Notes: generated from the letters alone by a model not told the origin. A stretch of 64,000 nt of DNA from Corylus avellana (GCF_901000735.1 NC_081549.1:2986942-3050941), one strand, 5' to 3'. Counted from the stretch's first letter, positions 1 through 13,799 are shown. Numbers and translations: made by a program.

Positions 1-1230
1 TAATCATGTATTAAAAGATATAGCCTGTTTCTATTGACAGATAGAAAAAGAAATCTGCAAACATTTTAAATCGTCAGGCTTAAAAAACATTGCAAATGGA
101 TTGGTGTAATGCAAGAGTTTAGATAAACAAATGTAACGAGAGGGTGCTTTACTAATATGTTTTGAATTGGCTCTAATGATGAATTTAATCATATAATTAA
201 TACTTTAACACTTCTCTTTTGGATAACTAAATGCAATGCGACAGCATGGGAAGAAGCTGGGCTGAGTTCCTAATGGCATGCTTTTTGAAATCTGGTTGCA
301 TCAAGAATCAATTAGTAATTTATTCTCCACCTTTTGTATATAGCAAAATTGTTTAGAGATTTGAGGAATTATTTCTTCATCAAGTAAGATATCTGCAGCT
401 TTTATATTGCTATGTATGATGCAGGATGGGAAGAATGTTAAGGGCAACTATATCTTGACAAGGTGCTCTCTTGAATCCTGTAAATGTCTGTTCTTGGGTA
501 TAGACACCAGTATTACTTGTGTCTTACTGGCAAAACAAGTTGCAGTGCCATATCAAAAACCTATCAAAATACTCTTAACTTCTGAAGCCAAGGAATTCCT
601 CTTTAGGATTAGAAAAAAATTGCTCAATAAGATCTATGCCAGATGATAAAAGAGTTTCAAGAATTCAACACACCACCGCTGCCTTTTGTTGAGTCCCCTA
701 CGGCTTCAATCAAATGTTCAATTATGGAACTTATTAATAAGAACTTTCTTTTTCATTTTTGTCTTACATTCTGCATTTCAACCTTCATGAGGCAGATGGT
801 AGAGCCCTGCTGGCTGCTCTCCTCCTTGATAATTATTATCTACTCATTGCTGTTAGCATTTTTTGATACTCGTCTCTTCTTCTCATTCCCTTTGTCAAAA
901 CAAAAGATAAATAATTAAAGGTGAAGAAAATAAGAAAAGAAGAAAAGAAAAAACCCAAATATACCGTGGATGCAAATCCTTCCTTTCAATAACTGGTCTT
1001 CTCGCAGCTTTCTTCCTGCCATACAGAAAGATAGATTGTTATTGATCTTCTACGGCAGACAAATAATTTGGGATGGGAGTATACAATTATATGTACAAGT
1101 AAAAGCAAACTATGCAATTTTTTCTGTGACTGGAATGAAGAATTCAGCCAAGTTCTAATGTTACAAACTAAGGCAAAAATAATACACTGATATGTTCTCC
1201 AAAAGTTCATTCGCTGCTCTTCCACACCCT
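1..1230. other. Intergenic DNA, no gene recognised
   Basis: AT-rich sequence with only short open frames that have no recognisable domain, no consistent splice pattern and low-complexity translations. It could be an intron or UTR of a gene starting left of the window, but nothing in the sequence shows this. Confidence 0.5.
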
Positions 1231-1330
1231 TAGACACGCAATTATGAGAGGGTCTCTTATGGGGTTTACTTGCCCGAACACCTACTTGGGCAGGTGAACC
1301 TCATAAAGGTTTTTTCACAATTGTCTACTT
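1231..1330. repeat. Small foldback (MITE-like) hairpin
   Basis: The left arm (TTATGGGGTTTACTTGCCC, about 1257-1275) is nearly complementary to the right arm (GGGCAGGTGAACCTCATAA, about 1289-1307). Weaker pairing extends outward on both sides. No clear target duplication was found, so the class is unknown. Confidence 0.5.
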
Positions 1331-3047
1331 AAATTGCAAGCAACATATATAAATAATTGTACATAATCTCAATCTCATTGTCTAAAGGCATTCTATTCTT
1401 ACACTCTCTTCCTCCACAACTCATCTTTGTTGTCTCTCTCTTCTTCACAGCTCCACAAGTTATATTAAAAATATATGAAATTGGCGATTTCTATACGAGC
1501 CCAATATATATATATATATATAGTGCTAAACGAACAGTGAAAAATATCAACATTTTCTAGCATAAAATTTTTTATGTCAAAACAAACCGAGCCTTAAGGT
1601 GCTTAGCTTCTTATTGAAACACAGTTTTAGGCTTTTCGGGGTAGGCATTTTTTTCCCAAAACGAATTTTTTTTTTTTTAAGCATTAAAACCGCTTTGTAG
1701 GCTGCCAAACATAAAACAAAACGAGCCCTTAATCTAACATTAACTAGAGGAGTTACTTGGAGTGAACTGTGAAGCTTTAGAAGATTGTTCTTTGATTTGT
1801 TTAATCTTTAGATGGAAAGATCAGAGAAGGTCTTATATTTAAATGTAGGCATACCAGCATCAGCAGGTGCAAGATCTTTTACGTATCCCGATCTCATCCA
1901 GGTCATCCTTTTACCAGTTAAGCTAGATTAAAGAAAAGAGTTAGGTGGGATGGGAGTTGAAGAATCGAAGATAGTTCTTTGATTTCTTATATTCTTTTGT
2001 TGAGAAGATCTTATATTTAAATGCCAATAAGCATACATGATCTAGTAGCTTACACCAGCATACCTAAACCAGTTGTTGTCGGAATCTTTCTGTCTTTGTG
2101 TTTTTCTCCAATAAAACCTAGAGACTAAGATTTATTGACATTTTGGTTGATTGCTGTGTATCTTGTATGGATTGCATCATATCTATGTAATCAAATCAAA
2201 TGCAAATGGAGATTAACAACTTATCATGTGCCTCACATGAATCCCCAAGTTGAAGTTGACTCTTAGCTCGTGGCAAACAAAGCAATCAACTCTCCTCAAA
2301 GATTGGATATGCCAAGCCACATTTTTTTAATCATAATTATGATCATCATCACAATGAATTATTATAACAACAAGAACATGCTCGTGGTTGCACGATAATT
2401 TTGCAATCACGTTGGTACCTTAAAATTCCTCACCCCACCCAGATATTATTGTATTTAACGGTATATATATGTGATGCCGTGTTTTAAATGGACAGAGGGT
2501 CCTATTTCTTGTAGTTCCTGAATTGATGACAATGAAGGAAGCCTTGGATTTTGGATTTTGGATTTTGGACAATGAAGGAAGCCTTGGATTGTGGTTCCTG
2601 ATAAGAGAAGAGACCAAACTCTCTCTCCCTCTCGGAAGCTTCTCTGCCATTGACTTTCCGTGAGATTATATGATGGTCGATCATGCCTCATAGTATGTTC
2701 TAATATTTTAGGATATCGCTATTTAAAACTTCTTGTTGTGGATAATTGTGGAGAAGATTCTGGTTAAATTAAGAAAGATTGATTCATCATGGTAAAGAGA
2801 AATGCTATAAATTATATTTTTATTTCATAAATAAATATGGTACGAAAACATCTAAGAATTGGTTGAACTATACATCAGCATTGTAGAATATTTATAGAAT
2901 AAAAATGTAGTTTATAGCATTATTCTTACTCTAATATATTAGAATGTCAGTCGATCTAAAAGCACAAATTAATGGGAATGTGTCTGATTGTAATGTGGTG
3001 ATGTGGACATTGTTGGACTTAATTGTTTTTTTAATCGCTGCCATTAT

Positions 3048-3086
<39 letters not shown>

Positions 3087-3729
3087 TCAACAATTAATCT
3101 TCCCCTCAGATATGAGTCAATCACCACATCGACTACACTCCCACTTGAACGGAAGTTCTTAGAATCTCATGGCAATCTATCCATTCGTCTTACCGAACAA
3201 TCGGCTCTCGTACTATTATAAGAGATATTTATGTGAATTCTTTCTGTTTTCATATATTCCAACACTTTCAATGAGAACATATTAGGACATCACTCAATTC
3301 AAAAACTTAAACTAATAAGTTTGGACCCAATTGTGTAATATTAATTAATCATTGGTCGGTGTCATGTTCATCAAATTCAACCACATTATTTCTTGGAGTT
3401 TCCTTGAATTTTCATATAATTGATTTTTGAGATGAAGGGCCCTAATTAAAAGTTAATAAAGAGAGAATAAAAAAATTAAAAAAATAAAAATAAAAATTAA
3501 AGGAACCTCATCAATGGATGGTTTTTCTCTTTTTTTCTTTTCTGAATGTCATATCAAGGACCAAGCCTATTAAAAAGTTCACAAATGTCAGATATGGGGT
3601 GATCATATATCTTTAATTATAAAAGGTTCATGCGATTCACAATCAAATTGAATTATATCAATTTCTAAAAATTTATAATACAACGAGGCCCCACAAATTT
3701 ATAGGGGCCGCAAAGATAATATTATGGTC
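1331..3729. other. Intergenic DNA with simple repeats
   Basis: No gene is recognised. It contains (TA)n tracts at about 1505-1521 and 3055-3085. A 20-bp word, ACAATGAAGGAAGCCTTGGA, occurs at about 2529 and again at about 2570, separated by an ATTTTGG triplication. The rest is AT-rich sequence without a supported feature. Confidence 0.5.
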
Positions 3730-3994
3730 ACAAACACGTGAAACGTACACATGCCTTCTAGCTAGAAGACAAATACAAACCAAAGTTCATGTCTAATGTC
3801 TTTGGTTGGAACAAGAAAAATCGTATAACACTTCGTGTTCAAAACAAGAAAGAAATATAAAGACAATAAAATTGATTAAAACGCGGTCGCATCGAACTGC
3901 ACAGATTGCGGATATATAGCAGACAATTAAACAATTGGCCGACAGATGAGAAGGAAACTTTGACACGATGAAAATATATAACAGTAAGGTCTTT

Positions 3995-4030
<36 letters not shown>

Positions 4031-5005
4031 TGAATTTGGGTTTTGAAAATTTGTGACGTGGCCTCCTAATCTCTTAAAAAGGTTACCGAATACGTGTGGA
4101 TGGGAGTAAACTATTGTTATTTTGATATGGCCGGCCAATTAATTGGCGTTGTCAGAATAATGCTGAATTTTTTACAACAGAAAGGAGGAGTAACTCATAG
4201 GCCAGCAAAAGAAGTGTTCTCTCTCAATGATGAACTTGTTCAGTTGGAGGAAGATTGATTTTTTCAAATGAACTTCAACGATTTATAAAATTGTTACGTG
4301 TTTTTTAATCATGTGAGTAGTAGCACACGTTTTTTTAATAGATTTTTTTTTAAAACTCTTTTAACGCTATTATAAATTAAATCACTATTATCTTAAAAAT
4401 TTAACGGATAAAAAATTATAAAATTATAAAATCATCCAGCACTACTTTGCAATAGAAATTTTGTTCAAAACTAATTATGCAGCTACGACATCAATCTTTC
4501 TCAAGCATTACAGGTCGGTCACTTGAGACCTTTCTGGAGCATTTTCACCCTGAATTTTTGGTGATTATTTTGTTCCTTGTGCAAATTAAAGGAATGAACT
4601 ATAGTTATATGTAAATGGTATTTTTGTATTTTTATTTTTTGATATGATAAAAATACCCTCAAATATAATTAACTTGATATTTTTCATTTCGGATGGGATC
4701 CTTCTCAAGCAAATTAATTAATTAAAGGTGTCTCCTTTGAAACGATTAAATGCCAGAAGCAAAGTAAAGGTGTCTCCTTAATTTGAAACGATTAAATGCC
4801 GTTCATTATTGTCGACTGCATATTTTGTTGAACGAAAAGCATATATAGACAAGGTTGAACGATAATTAGAGCATTCTATTAATTCTTTGATTGTTCTTCA
4901 ATCCATTCGAGAAGTGAAATAGTGGCGTTGTTCCATTAGGGGCTCCTAAGTATTAAAATAATTAACAAAATCCGGACTAAAAGAAAAATGAAAAGAAAAA
5001 AAAAA
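3730..5005. repeat. Gap-flanking duplication, copy 1
   Basis: This stretch recurs at 5106-6107 in the same order and orientation, beginning at ACAAACACGTGAAACG and ending at a poly-A tract after AATTAACAAAATCC. The copies differ by SNPs, a shorter (TA)n tract and a deletion of roughly 200 bp in copy 2. Copy 1 runs into the N gap and copy 2 starts exactly at its other side. Unmerged haplotypes at a scaffold join are the simplest explanation; a real tandem duplication is possible. Confidence 0.85.
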
Positions 5006-5105
5006 NNNNNNNNNNNNNNNNNNNNNNNNNNNNNNNNNNNNNNNNNNNNNNNNNNNNNNNNNNNNNNNNNNNNNNNNNNNNNNNNNNNNNNNNNNNNNNN
5101 NNNNN
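5006..5105. other. Assembly gap (100 N)
   Basis: Exactly 100 Ns, the usual placeholder for a gap of unknown length. The flanks are copies of each other, so the true gap may be zero or negative. Confidence 0.98.
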
Positions 5106-6107
5106 ACAAACACGTGAAACGTACACATGCCTTCTAGCTAGAAGACAAATACAAACCAAAGTTCATGTCTAATGTCTTTGGTTGGAACAAGAAAAATCGT
5201 ATAACACTTCGTGTTCAAAACAAGAAAGAAATATAAAGACAATAAAATTGATTAAAACGCGGTCGCATCGAACTGCACAGATTGCGGATATATAGCAGAC
5301 AATTAAACAATTGGCCGACAGATGAGAAGGAAACTTTGACACGATGAAAATAACAGTAAGGTCTTTGGTTTATATATATATTTTAATTTGGGTTTTGAAA
5401 ATTTGTGACGTGGCCTCCTAACTTGCTTTAAAAAGGTTACCAAATATTTGTGGATGGGAGTAAACTATTGTTATTTTGATATGGCCGGCCAATTAAATGG
5501 CGTTGTCAGAATAATGCTGAATTTTTTACAACAGGAGGAGTAACTCATAGGCCAGCAAAAGAAGTGTTCTCACTCAATGATGAACTTGTTCAGTTGGAGG
5601 AAGATTGATTTTTTCAAATGAACTTGAACGATTTATAAAATTGTCAAAGTGTTTTTTAATCATGTGAGTAGTAGCACATATTTTTTTATTAGATTTTTTT
5701 AAAAAAACAATTTGACGTTTGGAAAACATTTGATTGTTATATGTAAATGGTATTTTTATTTTTTGATATGATAAAAACGCCCTCAAATATAATTAACTTG
5801 ATATTTTTCATTTAGGATTGAATCCTTCTCAAGCAAATTAAAGGTGTCTCCTTTGAAACGATTAAATGCCAGAAGCAAATTGAAGGTGTCTCCTTAATTT
5901 GAAACGATTAAATGCCGTTCATTATTGTTGACTGCATATTTTGTTGAACGAAAAGCATATATAGACAAGGTTGAACGATAATTATCATTCTATTAATTCT
6001 TTGAATATTCTTCAATCCATCCGAGAAGTGAAATAATGGCGTTGTTCCATTAGGGGCTCCTAAGTATTAAAATAATTAACAAAATCCTGACTAAAAGAAA
6101 AAAAAAA
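5106..6107. repeat. Gap-flanking duplication, copy 2
   Basis: Second copy of 3730-5005, with several SNPs and indels. Shared landmarks include a GGCCGGCCAATTAA word and two ACGATTAAATGCC repeats. Right of 6107 the sequence continues uniquely toward the 3' end of the LOG gene. Confidence 0.85.
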
Positions 6108-6422
6108 AAGAAAAAAAAAGCACTTAATATATTTATATATACGAGATAGAGAATGCAAAAAAGGCTTAAAATTGATTCTTTCACGTACTTTTTACTTTTT
6201 CCCTTCAGACATGTATATATCAGAAACTAAGACATTGTCCTGGCCGGAGTACTCCTGGCGCAGCTCCAGAAAGAAAAAAAAAAAAAAAAAAAAATTAAGG
6301 CCCCAAAAGCTCTGTGCTCACTGCTCAAGATTAATTTACGGTTGAAGACCATATAATTAACTATATACTAAGGCTGTAAACTCAAAAGCCATGTATATTA
6401 ATTTCATGCAACAGAAATTCGA

Positions 6423-9400
6423 TCACGTAGCAACTCCTGATTCAGGCACATAATTTAGTCTATCCACCTCTTCCCAAACCAACTTGGATGTTATCTCATC
6501 ATACTCTGGAACATATTCCTGTTACAATTAAAACAAACATTAGACTTCCAAATAAATAAATAAATATTAATTTTCTAATATTTAATTTCTCATAATTTAA
6601 AATAAGAATAAAAATTATGTCGCGTTAATAATTGGAGACGTGTAAGTACCGTTATTTTGTAGAATTATTGTTGATAAAAATGATATTAAATTATAGAGGA
6701 GATCGAAGAAAGTGAAAGCACATAAACCTCAAGTTGCCTGACCAATTGTTTGGCAGTTGGTGCAGACACAATAATGCGACGCGCGATTGGTGAGATAAAG
6801 CCTTCATCAACAGCCTTATCTATGAAAGACAACAAGGAATTATAAAACCCATCTACATTCAAGAGGCCCACCTGCAAATATTTACGATTTAATTAGTGAA
6901 TAAATTATAATATCCAAGTCGATCGAAACATCTAACACCCTAGCTAGCTAGCTAACAATCGATCTTTATTCCGTGACCAAAAACAGTTACAACTCTATTA
7001 TATATATATATATTCTTAATTTATTGTCTTTTATTGTATATGAGAACCTTTTCTCCCATTCAAACGGAGATCCTCTCCTTATCACGTATCATAATTTTGA
7101 TTAAAAAATGGCAAATCTTACGATATCTTTCCATGTGAATCCAAACTAAGTACCACATGCATTGATTCTATTTGAATACTAGCTTTCTTATAAGATTAAT
7201 TGGACTCTAAACATATGATATCCAGAAAAACAGCCGTGTGCTCATGAAACACGGCAAGTAATAGGAATAAACGCGGGACGAGTACGTTAAAACTCCTCTC
7301 TGATGAGAAGAATTCTCTTTCCCAAGCTTTTCTGATGTGAATTCAGAATATTAATTAGGGTTCTACGACATTAAGCATATTATCATGTGAAGGGACGAGC
7401 AGAAATTGTCAGAATCAATAAGATGTATTTTAATTAAGAAAACTCCATTTTCCATGGAATTACGATCACTTGCTAAAACACAATTGTTTTTAATAATATG
7501 AGAAAAGGAGAAAATTTCTCACGGGTTTTTGGTGAATTCCAAGCTGAGCCCACGTAATGACTTCCAGCAGTTCTTCCAGGGTGCCATAGCCACCTGATAT
7601 TTGTGAATAGTTGTACATGATTAATATACTAACAATATAAGAAAATGAATGTAACATTTAATAATATATATATTTTATAATTCCAAATTCGTTGCAATCT
7701 GATTGAAGGAGCCATTCATACCAGGGAGGGCAATGAAGGCATCAGCTAAACGAGACATTTCAGCTTTCCTCTGATGCATATCAGATACAGCTCTCACTTC
7801 TCCAACTGTTACGCCAGTTATCTGTGATCATGTGCCACCATTTTTAAATTGAATTGTACTGCTTGGAATAAATTTATAAATAGAAAAGAAAGCACGGCAA
7901 ATGATCTGAGTCCAATTAATTTTTGTTGCTGTAAATTACATATTTAAATCTCGTGTAATAATATTGTCCTAAGAAAATGAGGTAGGAATAACAGAAGGGG
8001 GTTGTTTTAGAGTTTCTGAAAAGTACCTCTCTAGGCATTAGGCTCCGCGGAATAACTCTGCACACAAATTAAGCCGAATAACAAATATATATCAGTACAC
8101 CAATCCAACAATAATCTCTATGCAAATTTCTCAGACTATTTCTTTGTTTTGAGGAAAACGTAATTAGCCTTAGATGCTGTGTCGGAAGAAAAACCAAAGA
8201 ATTTGGGAGAAAGAGCAACAACGTAAGACAAGCTAGCTAGTTTTAGTCCTTGTTGAGAAGAACAGACCGACGATCCTGACATGGGCAGCACGGTCGTCAA
8301 AAATAAAAAGTTGCTGCTAATTAATTCTTTTTATTTAAAAAGAGAAAAAGGAAGTTATAAAATTAATGTCAAAAAGCTCTCATACTTTCTGCCATTGTGT
8401 AATGGCATTACTGCAAGAGGACCAAAAGAGATACAACTAGGATTTCTTTACAACTTTATCCAACCGATCGCTCAAAAAGCCTCCTATCCATTAGTAAAAC
8501 ACACACTTTTAGATTCTACTGATCAAGACCAGACAAAGTACCACTTTGGACATCATGATCAAGAGTATTAATTAAACCAATTAAGTTCACAATCCACCAA
8601 AGTATGAACTTCTTCTTCAAAGGCTTTGAAAATAAATTAATGAACCTTTTTGTTCTGAGGAAAAAAAGGAAAGAATAAAAAAAAAAAGGAATATCCCTTT
8701 TATCTTCCCCAGCATTTGATCCCATGATGTTTGCCTTTGAGGTTGTTGGGAACCCAGTTCATAGAAATTTGCAAGCCATTCCAAAGAAAACCAACCAAGA
8801 AAGGTAATTATGGGGAGACAAATGATGCCTGTCTTTTTGAACCCCTTATCCTTTTACTTGACATTCGAACTTCAAGACCAGACACACAGAAAGAGAGAGA
8901 GAGAGAGAGGGAGAGAGGGACAAACCCTAGAACATGGCGCCCACCATCATGAACTGCCTGAGAAACAAGACCCATCAATCCCACGCTCCCACCTCCATAG
9001 ACTAAATCAATCCTTCTCTCCACCTGCAAAGCACATCGAAAACCAGACCCATTAAAACGTGTCACAAAACCCATCATTAAAACAAACATTAATTAATTTA
9101 CTACTCAAAATAGACGACGATGATGATAAAAATAATAATAATAACAACTTGGTGTGAATTGAATGAAAACCCCCTGAACAACCCAGTGAGTGAAATAAAT
9201 ATATTTCATGGAACCCCATGAACAAAAATCATGGAGGTTTGGTCATGGAAGCTTGTGGAGGTACCCAATGTTGGAACACGCTTAAAAGAGTCATGATACA
9301 AGGGGAGCACGTTTGGTTCCCCAGGAAAAAGCAGGAGATTATTATTTTAACAGAGTTTAAAATTCCAAAACAGAGAGAGATCACGCAAGAAGGCTGCTCA

Positions 9401-10028
9401 ACTGACAGGCAGGTTACAGCTAGCACTCTCCCCTCCCTCTCTCTCTCTCTCTCTCATGCCAAACATAAACCCTAAACCTTCCCCTAACTCCTCACCAATC
9501 ATAAGCCCACGTTGGAAGCTTGTTTGTTGCAACACCACCACACCCAATTGAGAAGAAGGAAAGAATGCAGGAAAGACTAAATCATCAGAAGGAAATACAT
9601 TAAGAAAAAAGATTAAATTTGATGATTATATATAGCTCACGCAAAATATATAGGCCTTCTATAGAGGAAGAAAGAAAGGTGTCAAATTGCACCAACTTGA
9701 TCAACAGTTTTTTGTCCCCCACCTGAGAGAATGCACCTTAAAGGCAGACATCTCATTGAATCTAATTCACGGCCGGAGACAGAAAAACCAGAGAAAAAAA
9801 AAACAAATAGAAATCCAGAATGTGTTGAAAATAAGTGTAGTTTAGAGAACTGCTGGCCTCCTCATATGATAGATGAGAGAATCATGAAAAAGGTAATAAA
9901 AAGGAAACTTTTAACGTTACCAGTTCCTTCCCAAGCTCGACAGCAGCTTCTTGGTAACTAGCTTTCTTCCCTGAACTGCTCCCACAGAACACACAAATCC
10001 GCTTGAATCTCGACTTTGTCTCTTCCAT
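6423..10028 (-). CDS. LOG: LOG-type cytokinin riboside 5'-monophosphate phosphoribohydrolase
   Basis: This cytosolic enzyme family releases active cytokinin bases from nucleotide precursors by removing ribose 5'-monophosphate. Seven exons on the minus strand join in phase: 10028-9921, 9023-8926, 8057-8027, 7821-7722, 7593-7523, 6871-6728 and 6518-6423, all with GT-AG introns. They give 215 residues, the normal family length. Visible motifs are the nucleotide-fold start CVFCGSSSG (residues 12-20), [21 protein letters not shown], and the catalytic signature [12 protein letters not shown] in exons 4-5. The start [10 protein letters not shown] matches family N-termini. An in-frame ATG at 10073 would add 15 Arg/Glu-rich residues encoded by a GA repeat and is unlikely. 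The N-terminus resembles LOG5/LOG7-type members, but I cannot assign the paralogue. The gene looks intact; the last intron (6519-6727) and the 3' end lie close to the duplicated gap region. Confidence 0.96.
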
Positions 10029-10052
10029 ATCTCTTTCTCTCTCTCTCTCGGA
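10029..10052 (-). promoter_or_regulatory. GA-repeat in LOG 5' leader
   Basis: A (CT)n run on the plus strand, (GA)n in the transcript sense, abuts the LOG start codon. GAGA tracts in plant leaders are known binding sites for BPC proteins. Regulation here is inference. Similar tracts occur inside LOG introns at about 8888-8918 and 9430-9455. Confidence 0.5.
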
Positions 10053-10107
10053 ATAATGATCTGTCAAGGGCAAGGAGGGTTGAGAATGAGAAGAAAGTGA
10101 GTATTTG

Positions 10108-10125
10108 TATAAATATATAAAAATC
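10108..10125 (-). promoter_or_regulatory. Likely TATA box of LOG
   Basis: Read on the minus strand, TTTTTATATATTTATAC lies about 80-95 bp upstream of the LOG start. It is the only TATA-like motif near the gene and leaves room for a leader of roughly 50 nt. Confidence 0.5.
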
Positions 10126-10199
10126 CCCTACCCACTTCAAGATTTTTTTTTTTTTTTTTGCTCTGGGCACATCAAGACTTGTTTTCTCCTCGGCCAAGT

Positions 10200-11084
10200 A
10201 AACTTAATTAATAACATATGCCCAATGCTTAGAAATTAATTAATTAGTAAATGGCCAGGAAAAAAAAAATAGTAAGTTAAATATATACACTTGTTGTTTA
10301 TTTATTTATATGGTGCTCTATGTATTGGGCATATGATCATGGGAGGTCGCGTGTAGAAAATTATAAAATTGTGTTCCTACTACGAAATATTTCATTAAAT
10401 TATGTAATAGGGCAGAGATACCCTGCTTCGCATGATAGATTGGATCATGTACAACTAGACCACGATCATTTGTATGTAACGGATATCATGGTTCATCTCC
10501 CAATCCTTCTCCCATACTCCAAAATTTTAAAATTATGACCCACATATCAAATGGTAATATTAAAAATTGAGAGTATGAAAAAAAGGATCGGAGGAGAAAA
10601 TGAATAATTTCTCACAATCAATAATACTTGAAAATAATTAAGCAAAAAGTTTAACTTGTTAATTTAATTAATTACTGGTTGACTTGTCAACCATACATTC
10701 TCAACCATTTCACTAATTATAAATTGTCATGTGAGTGTCAATATGTAAGGAAACTATAATAAAAATCGTAATACTGCCTAAACATTTTCCTTAAATGAAG
10801 TACTTTCACACATTTTTAACAAGAATTCCCCATTTAAAAAAAAAAAGAAGAAATTGGGGATAAATTTTTATTTATTTTTTATTTTTAGAAAACAATATCC
10901 ACGTAAGATGAAGAGAACACCTGAAAAAACTGTAACATTTCTCTTTTAAAAAATGAACATATAGAAATTATTTTTTTCCTTCCATGGTCTCTTAAATTTT
11001 ATAATGGACTAATCAAATTAACTTAAGATGTTTACAGGAGGGAGGAAAATAAAATATCCAAAAGCTTAAAGAAAAGATCTTATA
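10200..11084. other. Intergenic DNA, no gene recognised
   Basis: AT-rich upstream flank of LOG. No coding, RNA or clear repeat structure is seen. Confidence 0.45.
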
Positions 11085-11290
11085 CTAACCACAAGGGATT
11101 GGCTCAAGTGGAAAAAGACTCGGACTTGGTGGCATCCCCATCAGGTTTAATGTTTGAATCCCTCTCGGTGTGAATAATTTCTTGGGGCCATGCCTACAAT
11201 GAAGCCGAGTTTTACCTGATCCGTGTGACGCCTTATACAAGTTTGGAATTTGTTTTTCAAAAGTGGGTACGTAAAGTAGTCCTGCCAGGA
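11085..11290 (+). repeat. tRNA-derived SINE candidate
   Basis: A pol III A-box-like word, TGGCTCAAGTGG (about 11100-11111), is followed about 35 bp later by a B-box-like word, GTTTGAATCCC (about 11153). The downstream body has no coding potential. This order and spacing are those of a tRNA-derived SINE head. No cloverleaf folds well enough to call a functional tRNA, and no target duplication was identified. Confidence 0.5.
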
Positions 11291-13357
11291 TATGTTCTCC
11301 ACCATTTAAAAAAAAAATGACAAAGACAAAGATGAGGATGAGAAAGAAGGCAAGGGAAATCCCAGATAGCCGTGCCATATATTCTTCAGGATTAAGGTTG
11401 TGGATGCTCCGAGGTTGACACTGTTCAAGTGCTCGCCTCGTGGTTGTATGTACATCGTATGTCTCTCAATGGACAACTGATGACGACGTGTAAAAATCCT
11501 GTTTGGCTTATATATATGGAGAGTCTTTTAAGAACAAGTTCCCTCTTATGGAAATTACGAAGCTAAAATGATCTATCCCCATTACTATTATTTATGTTAC
11601 AAAGAAGGGTTTAGATTTGTTTTTTTTTTAATTTTCTAATTAATTGCGCTGTTGACAACTAAAATCATGCAAAGAATACAATACAACATCTGTAATAATT
11701 TTTTTGATACATTTTAGAACATTTACTCTTGTCCTTTTCCTATTCTTGATATGTTCATTAATGATATAACTTTAAATGGATTCGGACTTTCATAATGTAA
11801 TTTCACAAACAATTCAGTTCTTAATCATTCTTATCTCGAAATCAAATTGGTTATTTTTTTCTTCTAATAAATCAAAATGGTTATTTGATTGGAAAAATTG
11901 TAACGGGCGGCAAATGCACCACAAAGACATCTTTTCCCTATTGTCACGTCTTTATCTTTATATATTGCAAACTTATATGATTAAAAAAAAAATTAACATA
12001 TAATATAATTTTTCTCATGTATTTTAATAATGATTTCGTCTTCTATATTAATATTGGGCATGCAGGATATCGCGTGTAAACCTCCATTCGGGCGCCAGCC
12101 ACGTCAAAGCTTGAAAAATATAAAACCCTTTAATCTTTATCGTGCAACTGTGCATATACTTTTCCAAGTTGAAATACTCTTTTCATTCCCTCCTTTTCTT
12201 TTCTTTTTTCTTTGTTTTTTTCTTGTGTATGTGAGATCTAAAATCCTCGGTAGCTAGTTACAATCTTAACTACAAGGGAATTAGGTACTATACGTTATTT
12301 GACAATGGAATTAGGATGTTTATTTAAAATGGTAGGTCCGACTTTGAAAATATATAAGCTTGCAGTAGAGTATATTTGGTGAATGATGAGATATTTTTAT
12401 TTTCCCTAATAAAAAACAGTGTTTGGTTTATCAACCCAAGTGGATATATATTTCTCTTTCAACTTTTCAAAAGGGTTCTTACTTTTCTTTGTTTGTAAAT
12501 TCGTTTACATTTCTTTTAAGAAAAAAGAAAGGATAGAATAGTTGGATTAAAAAGGTTGAAATTACTTTTCTTCTCTATTAAAATAGATTTGCGGTTGGTC
12601 TAGCTAGCCGTCTAGGGAATCAAACGGTAAATTACTAAGTTAGAAATGCTTTTGCGCATGGTTTAGAAAACCAATGGTCGTAAATGCTTTTTTTATTCTG
12701 AGAGGCTGAAATTCTAAGTTGTTAAAACTGGTGGCTCATATTAATACTAGTAGAAGGTCAAGTAGGCGGGAGCGGAATGAATGTCACGCTAATGACATTC
12801 ACGGAGGTCTAAATTTTATTTTGAGTTATTTAATTGTATATATAATGACAAGTTATTTAAAATTTTTAAATGATGTGGTGCTATTTTGGTAATTGTTTAG
12901 GTGTTAGAAATCGGATGAGCAACTCCCTTTACGTTTAAGTTCATTAGAGAAGAAGTCAAGCCCAAAATCTAATAAAATGAGAACTCATGTACATACAATT
13001 AATAATCATTATATTTCATTTCAACAGTAATGATAATGATAATTATAATTTCAATAGCAATAGCAATTGTGATTCCAACAGTAACATGATATACATAGAT
13101 TAAGCAATAATAATAATAATTGTTTCAGTTGTAACAATAATATATTGACGAGTTCAAGTACCATAATAACAATGTCACTTTCAGCAGTTATAGTAGTGAA
13201 CGCTAGCAATAATAATAATGATTGGTTCATCAGCGATCGTAACCACGTACAACTTTATTATTAGTAAGAATAATACCAGCTTATAAAATATGATATGAGC
13301 CATGAATCTAATAAAATGTTAGGATTCTTGATGGATATCTTGTAGATTATTTTTATG
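11291..13357. other. Intergenic DNA, low complexity
   Basis: No gene is recognised. The stretch 13020-13260 is rich in ATAATA/AATAGC triplet-like repeats. The remaining sequence is AT-rich and without supported features. Confidence 0.45.
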
Positions 13358-13540
13358 AGAAATGCAAGAAAAACTCTCAAGTTTACATTTTTAAGTGCAT
13401 ATTTCTTAATCAAGCAATAAAAATTGTTATTGAATATTCTATAAATGATAATTATATTTGGATTTAATAATAATTTTTATTGCCAAGTAAAAGAGCATAC
13501 ACTTAAAAATGTAAAATTGAGAATATTTTCTAGCATTGTT
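13358..13540. mobile_element. Foldback MITE
   Basis: The left arm (GAAATGCAAGAAAAACTCTC...TACATTTTTAAGTG) is complementary to the right arm (CACTTAAAAATGTAAAATTG...TTTTCTAGCATT), separated by AT-rich sequence. About 180 bp and non-coding. Superfamily not determined. Confidence 0.6.
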
Positions 13541-13799
13541 TTTTTTCTTTTCTATTTTTTTTTTAGTGAAACTTTGGTCCAAAATTATTATTCAATTTGA
13601 GTTCATCTTTAAAATCGTGCCAAATAGATTGATAGTTAAAAATTAAAAAATTAAAAAATTTTAAAAAAAAAATCGTTCGGGGGACTGATCTCAGACAAGT
13701 GCAAATCTCGAGGCCATGTTTAGTGATCAGTTTGACACTGACACACGAATAATAATTTGGCACAGATGTCTTAATTTTTGTATTGAAATCCGTCACCGC

